Shown here: positions 1-7,277 of the stretch, in pieces
How the letters are laid out: each line of letters begins with the position of its first letter
Position numbering within the stretch: the stretch's first letter is position 1
Origin: UBA2108 sp963925495
GTDB taxonomy: Bacteria; Bacteroidota; Bacteroidia; Flavobacteriales_G; Salibacteraceae
Reading direction: 5' to 3'
Assembly: GCA_963925495.1 (NCBI GenBank)
Contig: CAWUST010000069.1
Location: forward strand, 1 to 19,196
Length of the DNA: 19,196 bases
Made by a program: the position numbers and the translations under genes
Notes under the pieces: model-generated
The model's input: only the letters and a program-made list of their open reading frames with translations
Told to the model about the DNA's origin: nothing
Database searches by the model: none

Positions 1-200
1 GCCAACAATTCAATTTGTTCTTGAAGTTGCTCCATTTGCCGGTCAGTTTGTTGCTCCATAGCAGCCAAAGCTCTTCCCTTAATTTTCCCTTTATCCTCGG
101 GTTTTACCAAAGCACTTCCCCTGTGATGAGGGTATTCCAAACTTTGTGGGTTTTCGGTTATGTGATCATCGTCAATTGGATTTTCAAAATTCTCACTCAT
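1..200 (-). CDS. DUF2452-type protein, N-terminal part (runs off the window edge)
   Basis: An ATG at 200-198 opens a frame that stays open to base 1, giving 66 residues; the rest lies outside the window. The protein begins MSENFENPIDDDHITENPQS and continues with a stretch containing YPHHRGSALVKPEDKGKIKG, then a Gln/Glu-rich helix (AMEQQTDRQMEQLQEQIELL). The 'LxYxHHxGSAxxKPEDKGKIKG' pattern followed by 'AMxxQTxxQM' is, from memory, typical of the Bacteroidota DUF2452 family, small cytosolic proteins of unknown function. The start codon overlaps the stop of the upstream peptidase gene by 8 bases, so the two are probably translationally coupled. No signal peptide or membrane segment is visible. 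I am confident that it is coding and fairly confident of the family; a function cannot be given. Confidence 0.75.
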   Translation of the reverse strand, partial: MSENFENPIDDDHITENPQSLEYPHHRGSALVKPEDKGKIKGRALAAMEQQTDRQMEQLQEQIELL

Positions 201-1380
201 AAATAACAATTCCATTTACAACTTTTAATACTACTTGATTATCTGCTTTTAATTCAAATTCGGGTAATTCATTCAGTTTAATTTCTGAAGTTGAACTTGC
301 ACCTTTAGCATCTATTTCTTGATAGCCATAATAGTGGCTTAAATCTCCAATTTCTCTAACTGTAGATTTAATTACAAATCCCTTTGGAACAACTGCTGGA
401 ATCTCCACATGATCTATTCCAATATCCACTAAAACTTGGGTGCCATATTTTTCTAAACCTACATTTTTGATCAATAAATCAAATAATTTTTGGTCGTTTG
501 GGGGGATTTCAGAATAACGCAAGACCGTTCCTTTTTGCCATTTTCCTGAAACTATTTGCTCTATTAACATACAAAGAAGTAAAAAGTTCATTTTACGTGC
601 TACTTCTCTTTCCTTATCGTTTCTATGTCCCCCACTTTCTACTAATACAGTCCGGTATCCTAAACTCTGAATGTTGTCTCCAGAAGCAGTTGGGTAATGC
701 TCATGTGTAAACCTGCCTATCTTATTTGGAATAATATCTTGAAGAGATTGATTCAATTTATCAATCATCATCATACCATCATTTTGGTTTTGGTTTCGTT
801 TTCCATCGGCCGAAGAAGGAGATAGAAAAGAAAGAGTTGCGGGTTCACCAGTTCCTCCGACATTAAACAAATTTCGTTGGTCATGCATATTAAAACACCA
901 ATCTGGTTTTATGTTTTCTATTAATTGAAACAAAGCTTTAATTTCTGGTGTTAACCTTCTGGCGGAATCTCTATTTGGGTCAATATCCAAAGCATTTCGC
1001 CTCTGATATCTTTCTAATCCATCCGGGTTTAAAACAGGAACAACAGTTAATGTAACCTTATCGAAAAAAGCCCTTTCATTTTCTTCTAAATATTGGCTTT
1101 TACAAAAATTAAAAAAATCGAAGGCAGCCCGCGTGGCAGTAGACTCATTTCCATGCATCTGAGTCCACATTAGTATACTGATAGGGCCGGTGCCAATTGT
1201 AACGGATTGAATTAACCTACCTTCTATGGAATGACCAATTTCCTTAATCTCAAAAAGAGAATTCTTCTTTAATTCTTCTAAAAGACCAAGAATTATATGG
1301 TGTTTAAATCGTCGATATGGAAGTAGTGGTTCTTTTACTTTTTCGTAAAGCCAATCAAACTTCTTCAATGAGTCCTTCAT
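193..1380 (-). CDS. M14-family zinc carboxypeptidase-like protein
   Basis: This 395-residue protein carries the M14 metallocarboxypeptidase signature. The zinc pair is H76 and E79 in 'QMHGNES', the third ligand is H166 in 'FNMHDQ', and the probable catalytic Glu is E248 in 'LVESGGHR'. 'NPDG' (118-121) and 'DPNRD' (134-138) match the substrate-binding segment, where Asn-Arg contacts the peptide carboxylate. The family removes C-terminal residues from peptides or cleaves amide bonds in wall peptides. No signal peptide is seen (MKDSLKKFDWLYEK), so a cytoplasmic role is likely, unlike many digestive M14 enzymes of this phylum. About 130 C-terminal residues after the catalytic Glu form an extra domain of unknown role. 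The start overlaps the preceding membrane-protein gene by 26 bases, and the stop overlaps the next start. Family assignment is firm; the substrate is unknown. Confidence 0.88.
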   Translation of the reverse strand: MKDSLKKFDWLYEKVKEPLLPYRRFKHHIILGLLEELKKNSLFEIKEIGHSIEGRLIQSVTIGTGPISILMWTQMHGNESTATRAAFDFFNFCKSQYLEENERAFFDKVTLTVVPVLNPDGLERYQRRNALDIDPNRDSARRLTPEIKALFQLIENIKPDWCFNMHDQRNLFNVGGTGEPATLSFLSPSSADGKRNQNQNDGMMMIDKLNQSLQDIIPNKIGRFTHEHYPTASGDNIQSLGYRTVLVESGGHRNDKEREVARKMNFLLLCMLIEQIVSGKWQKGTVLRYSEIPPNDQKLFDLLIKNVGLEKYGTQVLVDIGIDHVEIPAVVPKGFVIKSTVREIGDLSHYYGYQEIDAKGASSTSEIKLNELPEFELKADNQVVLKVVNGIVIYE

Positions 1381-2071
1381 ATTTTACAATCTTTTGGCGA
1401 ACGCCTAAATAATAAAGGTAATAACAAACACCCAGGACGATGTGGGCTACTACATTGTGATTTATATATTCGTTTACTCCCCATTTTTTAGATTGAATAA
1501 TTAAGGCAGCCACTGAGCTAACGATTCCCATTAAAAAAATGGCTGAACCATGATCCTTTTCCTTCATTATTTTATATACATGTAGAGGAAGAATAAAAAC
1601 AATAAATCCAACACCTATACTAATTTTAACAGCCGAAAACCCTGGCGTCCCCACGAAGTTGTGGTCCACTTCAACACCTCCAAATAGCTGATACCCTAAA
1701 TAAATAAGAACGGAAATTACCATTTGAAATAAAAATATTGGATTTAGAATTTTTTTTATTTTTTCTGGGTAATCATAAGCACTACCTCGTTGCATGAAGT
1801 AGATTGCCACAGCCGAAACCGACCAACCAGATGCGTGAAAAAGATAATGCTCTGTGTAATGTTCTATTAGGTGTGCGTTTCCTCCAATAAAAGTACTAAT
1901 CCCTATAAAAAGAAAGAAAAACCCATAATACACTCTGATTTTGCTGGATGGGAATAGTTTTTTTAAGCTTAGAAATAACCCAAAACCAAGAAAGGCAATA
2001 CCAACATCCGAAATAAAAGTACTAGGCTGCAGAAGGGTAAGCCCAAACAATTCTATTGATACCTTTTCCAT
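1355..2071 (-). CDS. Seven-helix membrane protein (DUF6962-like), function unknown
   Basis: This is an integral membrane protein of about 238 residues. Hydrophobic segments lie near residues 20-38, 48-66, 84-96, 112-131, 148-168, 178-194 and 207-226 (numbered from a GTG at 2077), which suggests seven helices. Histidines stand out: H69, H73, H77 and H81 follow helix 2 at exact four-residue spacing, and H207 and H212 lie at the start of helix 7. It resembles what I remember as the DUF6962 family of Bacteroidota, which has no assigned function. A clustered-His seven-helix layout is loosely like CREST hydrolases (ceramidases, PAQR), but the spacing does not match their Ser/His/Asp/HxxxH set, so this is only an idea. 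A GTG at 2077 is also possible, but the ATG at 2071 lies just downstream of the predicted transcription start. It is first in the operon with the M14 and DUF2452 genes. Confidence 0.78.
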   Translation of the reverse strand: MEKVSIELFGLTLLQPSTFISDVGIAFLGFGLFLSLKKLFPSSKIRVYYGFFFLFIGISTFIGGNAHLIEHYTEHYLFHASGWSVSAVAIYFMQRGSAYDYPEKIKKILNPIFLFQMVISVLIYLGYQLFGGVEVDHNFVGTPGFSAVKISIGVGFIVFILPLHVYKIMKEKDHGSAIFLMGIVSSVAALIIQSKKWGVNEYINHNVVAHIVLGVCYYLYYLGVRQKIVKYEGLIEEV

Positions 2072-2077
2072 TGCCAC

Positions 2078-2085
2078 AAAAATAG
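2078..2085 (-). promoter_or_regulatory. -7 promoter element for the membrane protein/M14 operon
   Basis: On the minus strand this reads TATTTTTG, a full match to the Bacteroidota -7 consensus TAnnTTTG. The predicted transcription start falls about 4 bases further on, near 2074, almost at the ATG (2071), so the transcript would be nearly leaderless. No convincing -33 TTG was found at the right distance, and such a string is not rare in AT-rich DNA. Confidence 0.4.
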
Positions 2086-2126
2086 CTAAATCGTTTTTTA
2101 GATGAAAAAAAAGTAAACAAACTTTC

Positions 2127-2134
2127 TACATTTG
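2127..2134 (+). promoter_or_regulatory. -7 promoter element for the acyltransferase gene
   Basis: TACATTTG is a full match to TAnnTTTG and is placed so that transcription would start near 2138, leaving a leader of about 16 bases before the ATG at 2154. No clear -33 TTG is present; the upstream stretch is A-rich, which can act as an UP-like element. It is divergent from the promoter at 2078-2085. Confidence 0.55.
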
Positions 2135-2153
2135 CCTCACTTAATTTTATATT

Positions 2154-3449
2154 ATGCTCTATCGCCCTTTTTGGTTCACGTTATTGTTTATTTACCCTGT
2201 GTTTTTTAGACGATTTTATACCAGTGGATTCGAGAATATTGTAAAAAACAAACCAATAATTTTTGTTGGAAATCATGTAAATGCATTTCTAGATCCATTA
2301 ATGATGCCTACACAATTCTGGAAAAAAGGATATTTTATTGTTCGTGGTGACATTTTCAACACACCTCTTAAACGCTGGGCACTCTGGCAAACTCATCAAT
2401 TACCTATTTTTAGAGGGAGAGATGGAAAAAAGAATATTCTGAAAAATGACGCTACTTATGAAAAAACTTACGAGTTACTGGGTAAAAACGATTGGATTGT
2501 AATTTTTCCGGAAGGTGATTGTGTCCAAGAAAAACATTTACGCCCCATAAAAAAAGGCACAGCCAGAATGGCATTTGGGGCTATGGAGAAATATGGATGG
2601 AACATCGATTTGCATTTGGTGCCGAATACTCAAAACTATAGTCACCCAGCCAATTTCAGATCAGAAGTAATGTTAAACGTTGGCAAACCCATTCGGCTTT
2701 TAGATTATAAAGAGCTATATGAACAAGGGGAAGCAAAGGCATTGAATAAACTTACAAAGGACATTCAAGAAGGAATACTTAAAATTTATATTCATATTGA
2801 AAATAGAGCTGACCTGCAATTGTTTGAAGATCTTATTGAAATAGAAAGAAATAATAACCCTCAAAAACTTTTGCCTTGGAAATCCAAAGATCATGATAGG
2901 TTTAAGAGAGAACAAAAAGTAGCAAACCACATTAATTTTCTTCGAGAAACTAATGAACCCGAACTTGAAAAGACAAAATCCTCAGCAACTAGTTATCACG
3001 ATAAACTAAGGTATTTAGGTCTAAATGACAACTACTTAGGAAACTTCAAACCAAATGTTGTATTGGGGGTTTTCTTCAGTTTACTGTTTTTACCTGTTTT
3101 TATTATTGGGTATCTGCTCAACATAATACAGTTTAAGGTCGCAGATTATTTTGCTATAAATAAGATTAAACTTATTCACTTTAAAAACAGTATTCGATTA
3201 GGGATTTTGCTTGTTATTAATTTGTTAGTAATGCTTATTTTAATGATTGTTATTTCCTTTTACAACATTACACTTGCTTTCGCACTTCCCTTGACATTAA
3301 CACTATTGGCTTGGATAACTATTACTTACAAAGAGCAAATATTAATTATTTATAATTTCAAACGTTTTCAAAAAATAGAAAATAAGAATAAAGTTAAAGT
3401 AGATGAACTTCGAAAATTGAGGTCGGAAATTTGGGATACAATTAAATAA
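2154..3449 (+). CDS. PlsC-family phospholipid acyltransferase with C-terminal membrane helices
   Basis: This 431-residue protein has the acyltransferase motifs of the PlsC/LPLAT family. 'GNHVNAFLD' (H41, D47) is the catalytic block, here HX5D as in a Gpt2/plant-GPAT-like subgroup rather than classic HX4D. 'IFRGRDG' (85-91) is the phosphate-binding block, and 'FPEG' (118-121) is the third motif. The family moves an acyl group from acyl-ACP or acyl-CoA to glycerol-3-phosphate or lysophosphatidate at the inner membrane face. A hydrophobic N-terminus (residues 5-18) anchors it. After a charged middle region, hydrophobic segments near 300-325 and 348-390 form a C-terminal membrane part not found in E. 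coli PlsC. The gene stands alone with its own promoter and ends only 15 bases from a convergent gene. Family is firm; the exact acceptor (glycerol-3-phosphate, lysophosphatidate, or an unusual lipid) is not. Confidence 0.88.
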   Translation: MLYRPFWFTLLFIYPVFFRRFYTSGFENIVKNKPIIFVGNHVNAFLDPLMMPTQFWKKGYFIVRGDIFNTPLKRWALWQTHQLPIFRGRDGKKNILKNDATYEKTYELLGKNDWIVIFPEGDCVQEKHLRPIKKGTARMAFGAMEKYGWNIDLHLVPNTQNYSHPANFRSEVMLNVGKPIRLLDYKELYEQGEAKALNKLTKDIQEGILKIYIHIENRADLQLFEDLIEIERNNNPQKLLPWKSKDHDRFKREQKVANHINFLRETNEPELEKTKSSATSYHDKLRYLGLNDNYLGNFKPNVVLGVFFSLLFLPVFIIGYLLNIIQFKVADYFAINKIKLIHFKNSIRLGILLVINLLVMLILMIVISFYNITLAFALPLTLTLLAWITITYKEQILIIYNFKRFQKIENKNKVKVDELRKLRSEIWDTIK

Positions 3450-3464
3450 AGAATTATTAAATAA

Positions 3465-3755
3465 CTACCTTAAAACAACATCTTTAACTACCTCTTTTCC
3501 GTAAAAATCGTTCACCTTTTCTAATATCAAGGATTTTCCATAGCTAAGCTCTTGCCTTAAAACCGCACTATCCACTTGCAAATACAATTTACCATTTTTA
3601 ATTGCCAAGTTTCTGGTGTGCCTTTCTATCATGCTTCCCATGAGTTTTTCCCAGTTTTGACGCAAATCAGTTTCTTGTACTTTACCTTCAATATTGTAGC
3701 TTTTAAGCATCTTATTTAAAAGGTCACCTATTGTATATTCATTTTTCTTACTCAT
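3465..3755 (-). CDS. DUF721 (DciA-like) protein
   Basis: A 96-residue protein starting MSKKNEYTIGDLLNKMLKSY. The segment 'LRQNWEKLMG..IERHT' followed by 'LYLQVDSAVLRQELSYGKSLIL' is the DUF721 fold shared with DciA, the loader or operator of the DnaB replicative helicase in bacteria lacking DnaC. DUF721 proteins are also found next to recF in actinobacteria, so the recF pairing is a conserved context. Weaker starts exist upstream (TTG 3785, ATG 3782), but the ATG at 3755 gives the usual N-terminus and overlaps the recF stop codon (3748-3750) by 8 bases, implying translational coupling. This is the minimal single-domain form; no extra DNA-binding extension is visible. A role in helicase loading is inferred from the family, not shown here. 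Confidence 0.82.
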   Translation of the reverse strand: MSKKNEYTIGDLLNKMLKSYNIEGKVQETDLRQNWEKLMGSMIERHTRNLAIKNGKLYLQVDSAVLRQELSYGKSLILEKVNDFYGKEVVKDVVLR

Positions 3756-4854
3756 GGTCCACTGCCCTTCCATTTTCCACATCAAACAATTGAAATGGCT
3801 TTTTTATCCTTTTTAATATTGGTTTAATACGCTCCATATTTGTATCCGTAATAAATATCTGACCAAAATCATCCGTACTTACCATCCCAATAATTGCCTC
3901 TACTCTTTTCTGGTCCAACTTGTCAAATATATCATCTAAAAGCAATATTGGAGTAGTCTTCTTTTTAAGTTTAATAAACTCAAATTGTGCAAATTTCAGA
4001 GCAATCACAAACGATTTTTGTTGACCTTGAGAACCAAATTTCTTCAGTGCATATCCATCTATCTCAAAAGTCAAATCATCTTTATGGATTCCTTGAGTTG
4101 TATGCCTTACTGCTCGGTCTTTAAACACAAATTCTTGCAACAAATCAGATAATTTTTTTTCGTTCATTCCTGAACTATATCTTAAATTAACTGTTTCGGA
4201 ATTACCTGTTATTTGTTTATAATGCTTTTGAAAAAGTGGAATAAATTCCTCCAAAAACTTATGACGTTCATCGTGCAATGGTTCGGCAAAACCACAAAGT
4301 TTATCGTTCCAAATAGAAAGATTATCGCCATCAAAATTTCTATTTTCCGCAAATGATTTGAGCAGAGCATTTCTTTGAGATAAAGCCCTTTGGTAATTTA
4401 ATAAATTTTCGAGATAGCTTTTGTTAAATTGAGCAATAACACCATCAATAAATTTACGCCGCGATTCGCTTCCATCCGTTATTAAAAAGCTATCGGCAGG
4501 AGAAATCATTACTAATGGAATTTTACCAATATGGTCCGATAGTTTTTCGTACTCCTTTTTGTTTTTCTTGAACTGCTTTTTTTGACCACGTTTTATTCCG
4601 CAAAAATAATTTTCAACTTTTTCTTTCAAGCTAAATCCACCTTGTACAACAAAAAAACTTTGTTCATGTCTAATGTTTTGGCTATCAATAGGATTAAAAA
4701 AACTTTTGCAAAATGCCAAATAATAAATAGCATCCAAAATATTGGTTTTACCCTGGCCATTTTCGCCTATAAAGCAATTTACATTAGAATTTAGTTCTAA
4801 TAGAGCTTCTTCGTAGTTCTTAAAATTAACTAAAGATAAAGATTTTAAAATCAT
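3748..4854 (-). CDS. recF: DNA replication/repair protein RecF
   Basis: A 368-residue SMC-like ABC ATPase. Numbered from the ATG at 4854, Walker A 'GENGQGKT' is at 30-37, the GxHxDD block near 255, the signature 'SQGQQKS' near 275, and Walker B 'ILLLDDIFDKLD' near 303-314. RecF binds single/double-strand DNA junctions with RecO and RecR and helps load RecA at gaps. A longer frame begins with TTG at 4872, but that TTG lies inside the predicted -7 element (4870-4877), and the family N-terminus is M-x-LxxLxLxNFKNY, so the ATG at 4854 is the start. It is the first gene of a two-gene unit with the DUF721 gene. Length is normal and all motifs are intact. Confidence 0.96.
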   Translation of the reverse strand: MILKSLSLVNFKNYEEALLELNSNVNCFIGENGQGKTNILDAIYYLAFCKSFFNPIDSQNIRHEQSFFVVQGGFSLKEKVENYFCGIKRGQKKQFKKNKKEYEKLSDHIGKIPLVMISPADSFLITDGSESRRKFIDGVIAQFNKSYLENLLNYQRALSQRNALLKSFAENRNFDGDNLSIWNDKLCGFAEPLHDERHKFLEEFIPLFQKHYKQITGNSETVNLRYSSGMNEKKLSDLLQEFVFKDRAVRHTTQGIHKDDLTFEIDGYALKKFGSQGQQKSFVIALKFAQFEFIKLKKKTTPILLLDDIFDKLDQKRVEAIIGMVSTDDFGQIFITDTNMERIKPILKRIKKPFQLFDVENGRAVDHE

Positions 4855-4869
4855 AGTTTTCCAGTGCTT

Positions 4870-4877
4870 CAAAAGTA
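4870..4877 (-). promoter_or_regulatory. -7 promoter element for recF
   Basis: TACTTTTG on the minus strand is a full match to TAnnTTTG. The implied transcription start is near 4866, giving a leader of about 12 bases before the recF ATG at 4854. It also rules out the upstream TTG as a start, since that codon would lie within the promoter. Confidence 0.55.
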
Positions 4878-5138
4878 AAAAGAAAGGTGAGTTTTGGTCT
4901 TAAAACTTATCAAGAAAGTAAATGCACTTGTCAAGGTTTTCTTCTTTAAATCGCTCTAATTTTTTATAAACAAACTTTGATTAGTTTATTCCTTAAATGG
5001 TCATTACAGTATATCGATGTAAACAAGTGTATTATTGGAAATATAGAGAAATCCTGTTTTGGAATAAAAAAGTGAAAAAACTGTTTACTAATTATTCTTC
5101 AGCTTCATTTTTAGCGCTTTTTCATTTAATATAAAAAG
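4878..5138. other. Intergenic region between divergent recF and TPR gene
   Basis: This AT-rich gap carries divergent promoters at its two ends. One ATG-initiated frame of 45 codons (4997-5134, plus, basic, beginning MVITVYRCKQVYYWKYREIL) is present but has no promoter, recognisable family or coding signature. A weak inverted repeat ATAAAC/GTTTAT (4966-4971 and 4984-4989) surrounds AAACTTTGATTA. I see nothing else. Confidence 0.4.
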
Positions 5139-5146
5139 TATATTTG
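5139..5146 (+). promoter_or_regulatory. -7 promoter element for the membrane-anchored TPR gene
   Basis: TATATTTG matches TAnnTTTG fully. The predicted transcription start near 5150 leaves about 20 bases of leader before the ATG at 5170. No TTG at -33 is apparent; the upstream area is T-rich. Confidence 0.55.
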
Positions 5147-5169
5147 CCGCTTCAAAAAACGAATATAAA

Positions 5170-5859
5170 ATGTCGAAGAAAAAACAAACCGAAGACGAAG
5201 TAATTGTTGACATAGGCGGAAGTTATAATAAAGCAGAAGAATTTATTGAGAACAACAAGCAAATGATAACCGCTGTAATTGTTGGTATTATTGTAATTGT
5301 TGGAGGCTACTTTGGTTATACCAAGATGTACTTAGATCCTTTGCAGATGGATGCTGAAGAACAAATTTGGAAAGCACAAAGTTATTTGGACAAAGATTCA
5401 TTGGACTTAGCCATGTTTGGCGATGGAAATTATATGGGCTTTGAAGAGATCGCAAGTGAGTTTAGTGGAACTAGAGCAGGTGATTTAGCAAACTATTACA
5501 TGGGTGTTATTTCGCTTCGAAAAGAGGAATTTGATCTTGCTATTGACTATTTAGATAGTTATTCAGGTAATGACATTATGCTTAGTGCAATTGCTCTTGG
5601 AGCCATTGGCGATGCTAATATGGAATTGGACGACGCTGGTAAAGCATTGGATTATTATAAAAAAGCAGCAAGAAAAAATCCTAATGATTTTACTTCTGCA
5701 ATTTTTTTAATGAAAGCCGGAAAAGTCGCTGAGGCACTTGAGGATTATAGTGATGCTGTCGGCCTTTACGAAGAAATTAAAAAGAATTACCCTGACACAA
5801 AAGAAGGTAGAGAAGTTGAAAAATACTTGGCAAGAGCTAAAACTTTAGCAAGTAAATAA
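5170..5859 (+). CDS. Membrane-anchored TPR protein (YfgM-like topology)
   Basis: This 229-residue protein has a charged N-terminus (residues 1-30), one transmembrane helix (about 32-50, 'MITAVIVGIIVIVGGYFGY') and a C-terminal helical repeat region. TPR-like units are visible near 100-125, 140-170 ('GDANMELDDAGKALDYYKKAARKNP') and 178-215 ('EDYSDAVGLYEEIKKNYP'). The topology, with a short cytoplasmic N-terminus and an extracytoplasmic TPR domain, is that of YfgM, a SecYEG-associated chaperone-like protein in E. coli; here a similar role is inference. In flavobacteria as I recall them, this gene lies between recF and ribH. recF is present but ribH is not in this window. Its own promoter and a strong terminator (5882-5915) make it a single-gene unit. 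Confidence 0.85.
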   Translation: MSKKKQTEDEVIVDIGGSYNKAEEFIENNKQMITAVIVGIIVIVGGYFGYTKMYLDPLQMDAEEQIWKAQSYLDKDSLDLAMFGDGNYMGFEEIASEFSGTRAGDLANYYMGVISLRKEEFDLAIDYLDSYSGNDIMLSAIALGAIGDANMELDDAGKALDYYKKAARKNPNDFTSAIFLMKAGKVAEALEDYSDAVGLYEEIKKNYPDTKEGREVEKYLARAKTLASK

Positions 5860-5881
5860 ATTTCAAAACCATAATACATTG

Positions 5882-5915
5882 AAAAAAGACTTTCCTAACG
5901 GAGGGTCTTTTTTTT
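5882..5915 (+). terminator. Intrinsic terminator after the TPR gene
   Basis: Stem arms 5882-5895 and 5900-5913 pair over 14 positions, with two T-G wobbles, around the tetraloop TAAC, and a run of eight T closes the site (5908-5915). It lies 22 bases past the TPR stop codon, so it is well placed. The A-run on the left means it could also act on the opposite strand. Confidence 0.88.
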
Positions 5916-5993
5916 GCATAATGTTTTATTTCTATCCGAGGTACCTCCCCTAAAAATAAAAGTTCAAAACCCCTGCATGCAAAATTCGATTGA

Positions 5994-6164
5994 CTCATAA
6001 CAGGCTGGGAAGGTCACGAGAACATTAGAATAAACCGAAGGAGAGATTGGGGTGGATGTCAAGGAACAGTTCCTTTTCACACTTTAAAAGAATGTACGGA
6101 TTGTGCCGGAACAGATACAGTTGAACCTTCCAGTATTTCTTTGATTGAACTGACTGGCGGGTAA
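5994..6164 (+). other. Startless open frame of 56 codons, possible gene remnant
   Basis: Between a TGA at 5991 and a TAA at 6162 one frame stays open without any ATG, GTG or TTG start. It reads in part 'GHENIRINRRRDWGGCQGTV', 'PFHTLKECTDCAGTDTVE' and 'PSSISLIELTGG'. The area is visibly richer in G and C than its flanks, so an open frame is less surprising by chance but the composition itself is foreign. It could be the 3' end of a decayed gene, part of an RNA or repeat element, or chance. No family is recognised. It contains a perfect 15-base dyad at 6061-6075. Confidence 0.3.
6061..6075. repeat. Perfect 15-base palindrome
   Basis: AAGGAAC-A-GTTCCTT has seven-base arms around a single A. It lies inside the startless frame at 5994-6164 and about 110 bases past the 3' end of the minus-strand TPR gene. 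Such a short symmetrical site fits a homodimeric regulator site better than an RNA hairpin, but no promoter element accompanies it. Confidence 0.5.
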
Positions 6165-6173
6165 GGCCCAACT

Positions 6174-7094
6174 TTATGCTGCAAACCCCAATTGATCTAA
6201 ACCAGAAAAATTATCTAACAAATACTTTTCTGCTAATGGATGCCCTAAAGACCTTGCAAACAACAAATCTTCTTCAGCTAAATCTTCTTCTACTTTAAAT
6301 TCTAATCTCACAATTGCGCATTGGAAAATGGCTTCTGCATTAAAAGGGTTTTCTTTTAGAATAGTTCTTAAAACTTTAAACGCTTCAGGATATTTATTAG
6401 CTACCATAAAACTTTTGGCGAATAAGTGTTTAAAATCTTCATTCGCAGGATTTAAACTTACCGCTTTTTTCAAATCATTTTGGGCCAATTTAAATTTACC
6501 ATTCGCCTGGTGCAAAGCTCCTCTAGCGGCATAAGCGTTTGCATTTATCGGATTCAATAAAATAGCAAAACTTAAATCATTCATTGCTTTTTCGTCTCTA
6601 TCCAAGTTACTATAAGCACGAGCTCTCAAAACAAAATAATCAGAATTTTGATTGTTAATTTCAGTAGCTTCTTTTAAAAACTCAAGAGCTTTTCTGAAAT
6701 TCCCCAAAGCCATATTTGCTTCACCTAGTTTTGAAAAAGCCAAAGAAGTTGTTGGTTTCATTGAAATATGCAATTCCAATTTTTGAATAGCCATTTCATA
6801 TTCTTCGTTTTTTAATAGATTGATTGCGTCTAACAACAATTCATTTGCCCAAGATCTAATGTGGCCATTTTGCGAAAAACGAACTAATTCTTGCTTATTT
6901 AGAATTAAGTTCCCATTTTCATCCAAAAGCATTTCGTAAAACTCCTTACAACTCACCAAAACTGAACGATTCCAAGCAGCTCCTTTTTCATGGCTTTCCC
7001 AAATTTCGTTAGCTACTTTTTTTAATACCGTCCAAACATTTGTATTGATACTAACCGGTCTTTCTGTTTTTATACTATTTCTACCTTTTCTCAT
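6174..7094 (-). CDS. Cytoplasmic TPR-repeat protein with unusual N-terminal domain
   Basis: A 306-residue protein without signal peptide or membrane helix. Residues 1-80 are basic and form a non-TPR N-terminal part ('SINTNVWTVLKKVANEIWES', then a 'LLDENGNLILNKQE' segment). Residues about 83-286 hold some six TPR units, for example 'AFSKLGEANMALGNFRKALE' (119-138), 'LRARAYSNLDRDEKAMNDLS' (156-175) and 'AYAARGALHQANGKFKLAQN' (187-206). TPR arrays bind partner peptides, and the role here is unknown. The ATG at 7094 is the only good start. It stands alone in a loosely packed region; an ACCGTAA/TTACGGT dyad lies 48 bases upstream. The repeat fold is certain, but function and specific family are not. 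Confidence 0.85.
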   Translation of the reverse strand: MRKGRNSIKTERPVSINTNVWTVLKKVANEIWESHEKGAAWNRSVLVSCKEFYEMLLDENGNLILNKQELVRFSQNGHIRSWANELLLDAINLLKNEEYEMAIQKLELHISMKPTTSLAFSKLGEANMALGNFRKALEFLKEATEINNQNSDYFVLRARAYSNLDRDEKAMNDLSFAILLNPINANAYAARGALHQANGKFKLAQNDLKKAVSLNPANEDFKHLFAKSFMVANKYPEAFKVLRTILKENPFNAEAIFQCAIVRLEFKVEEDLAEEDLLFARSLGHPLAEKYLLDNFSGLDQLGFAA

Positions 7095-7141
7095 AATTTT
7101 TAGTTTTTTAAATTAACGATAGGACGAAGAAACAATCGCAG

Positions 7142-7160
7142 ACCGTAACCTATTTACGGT
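7142..7160. promoter_or_regulatory. Inverted repeat, candidate operator of the TPR gene
   Basis: ACCGTAA and TTACGGT are exact inverted copies of seven bases separated by CCTAT. The dyad centre is about 57 bases upstream of the TPR start codon at 7094 and upstream of its weak promoter-like string, a location fitting an activator or repressor site. No T-run follows on either strand, which argues against a terminator. Confidence 0.4.
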
Positions 7161-7277
7161 GTGAAATATTTTTACATAAAATGTTGTTTAATAGTATTTT
7201 AAATAGGAAAATAAAACTTATCTGAAGGTAATTAAGTAAGAATATTGTATTAAAAGATGAAATTTAAGCAGATTGTT

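Noticed and set aside
4855..4872. Longer recF start at TTG 4872
   Set aside because: The codon lies in the predicted -7 element, and the extra residues are not part of RecF N-termini.
4997..5134. 45-codon plus-strand ORF in the recF/TPR intergenic region
   Set aside because: No promoter, no recognised family, odd composition rich in Lys, Tyr and Phe, as expected of chance frames in AT-rich DNA.
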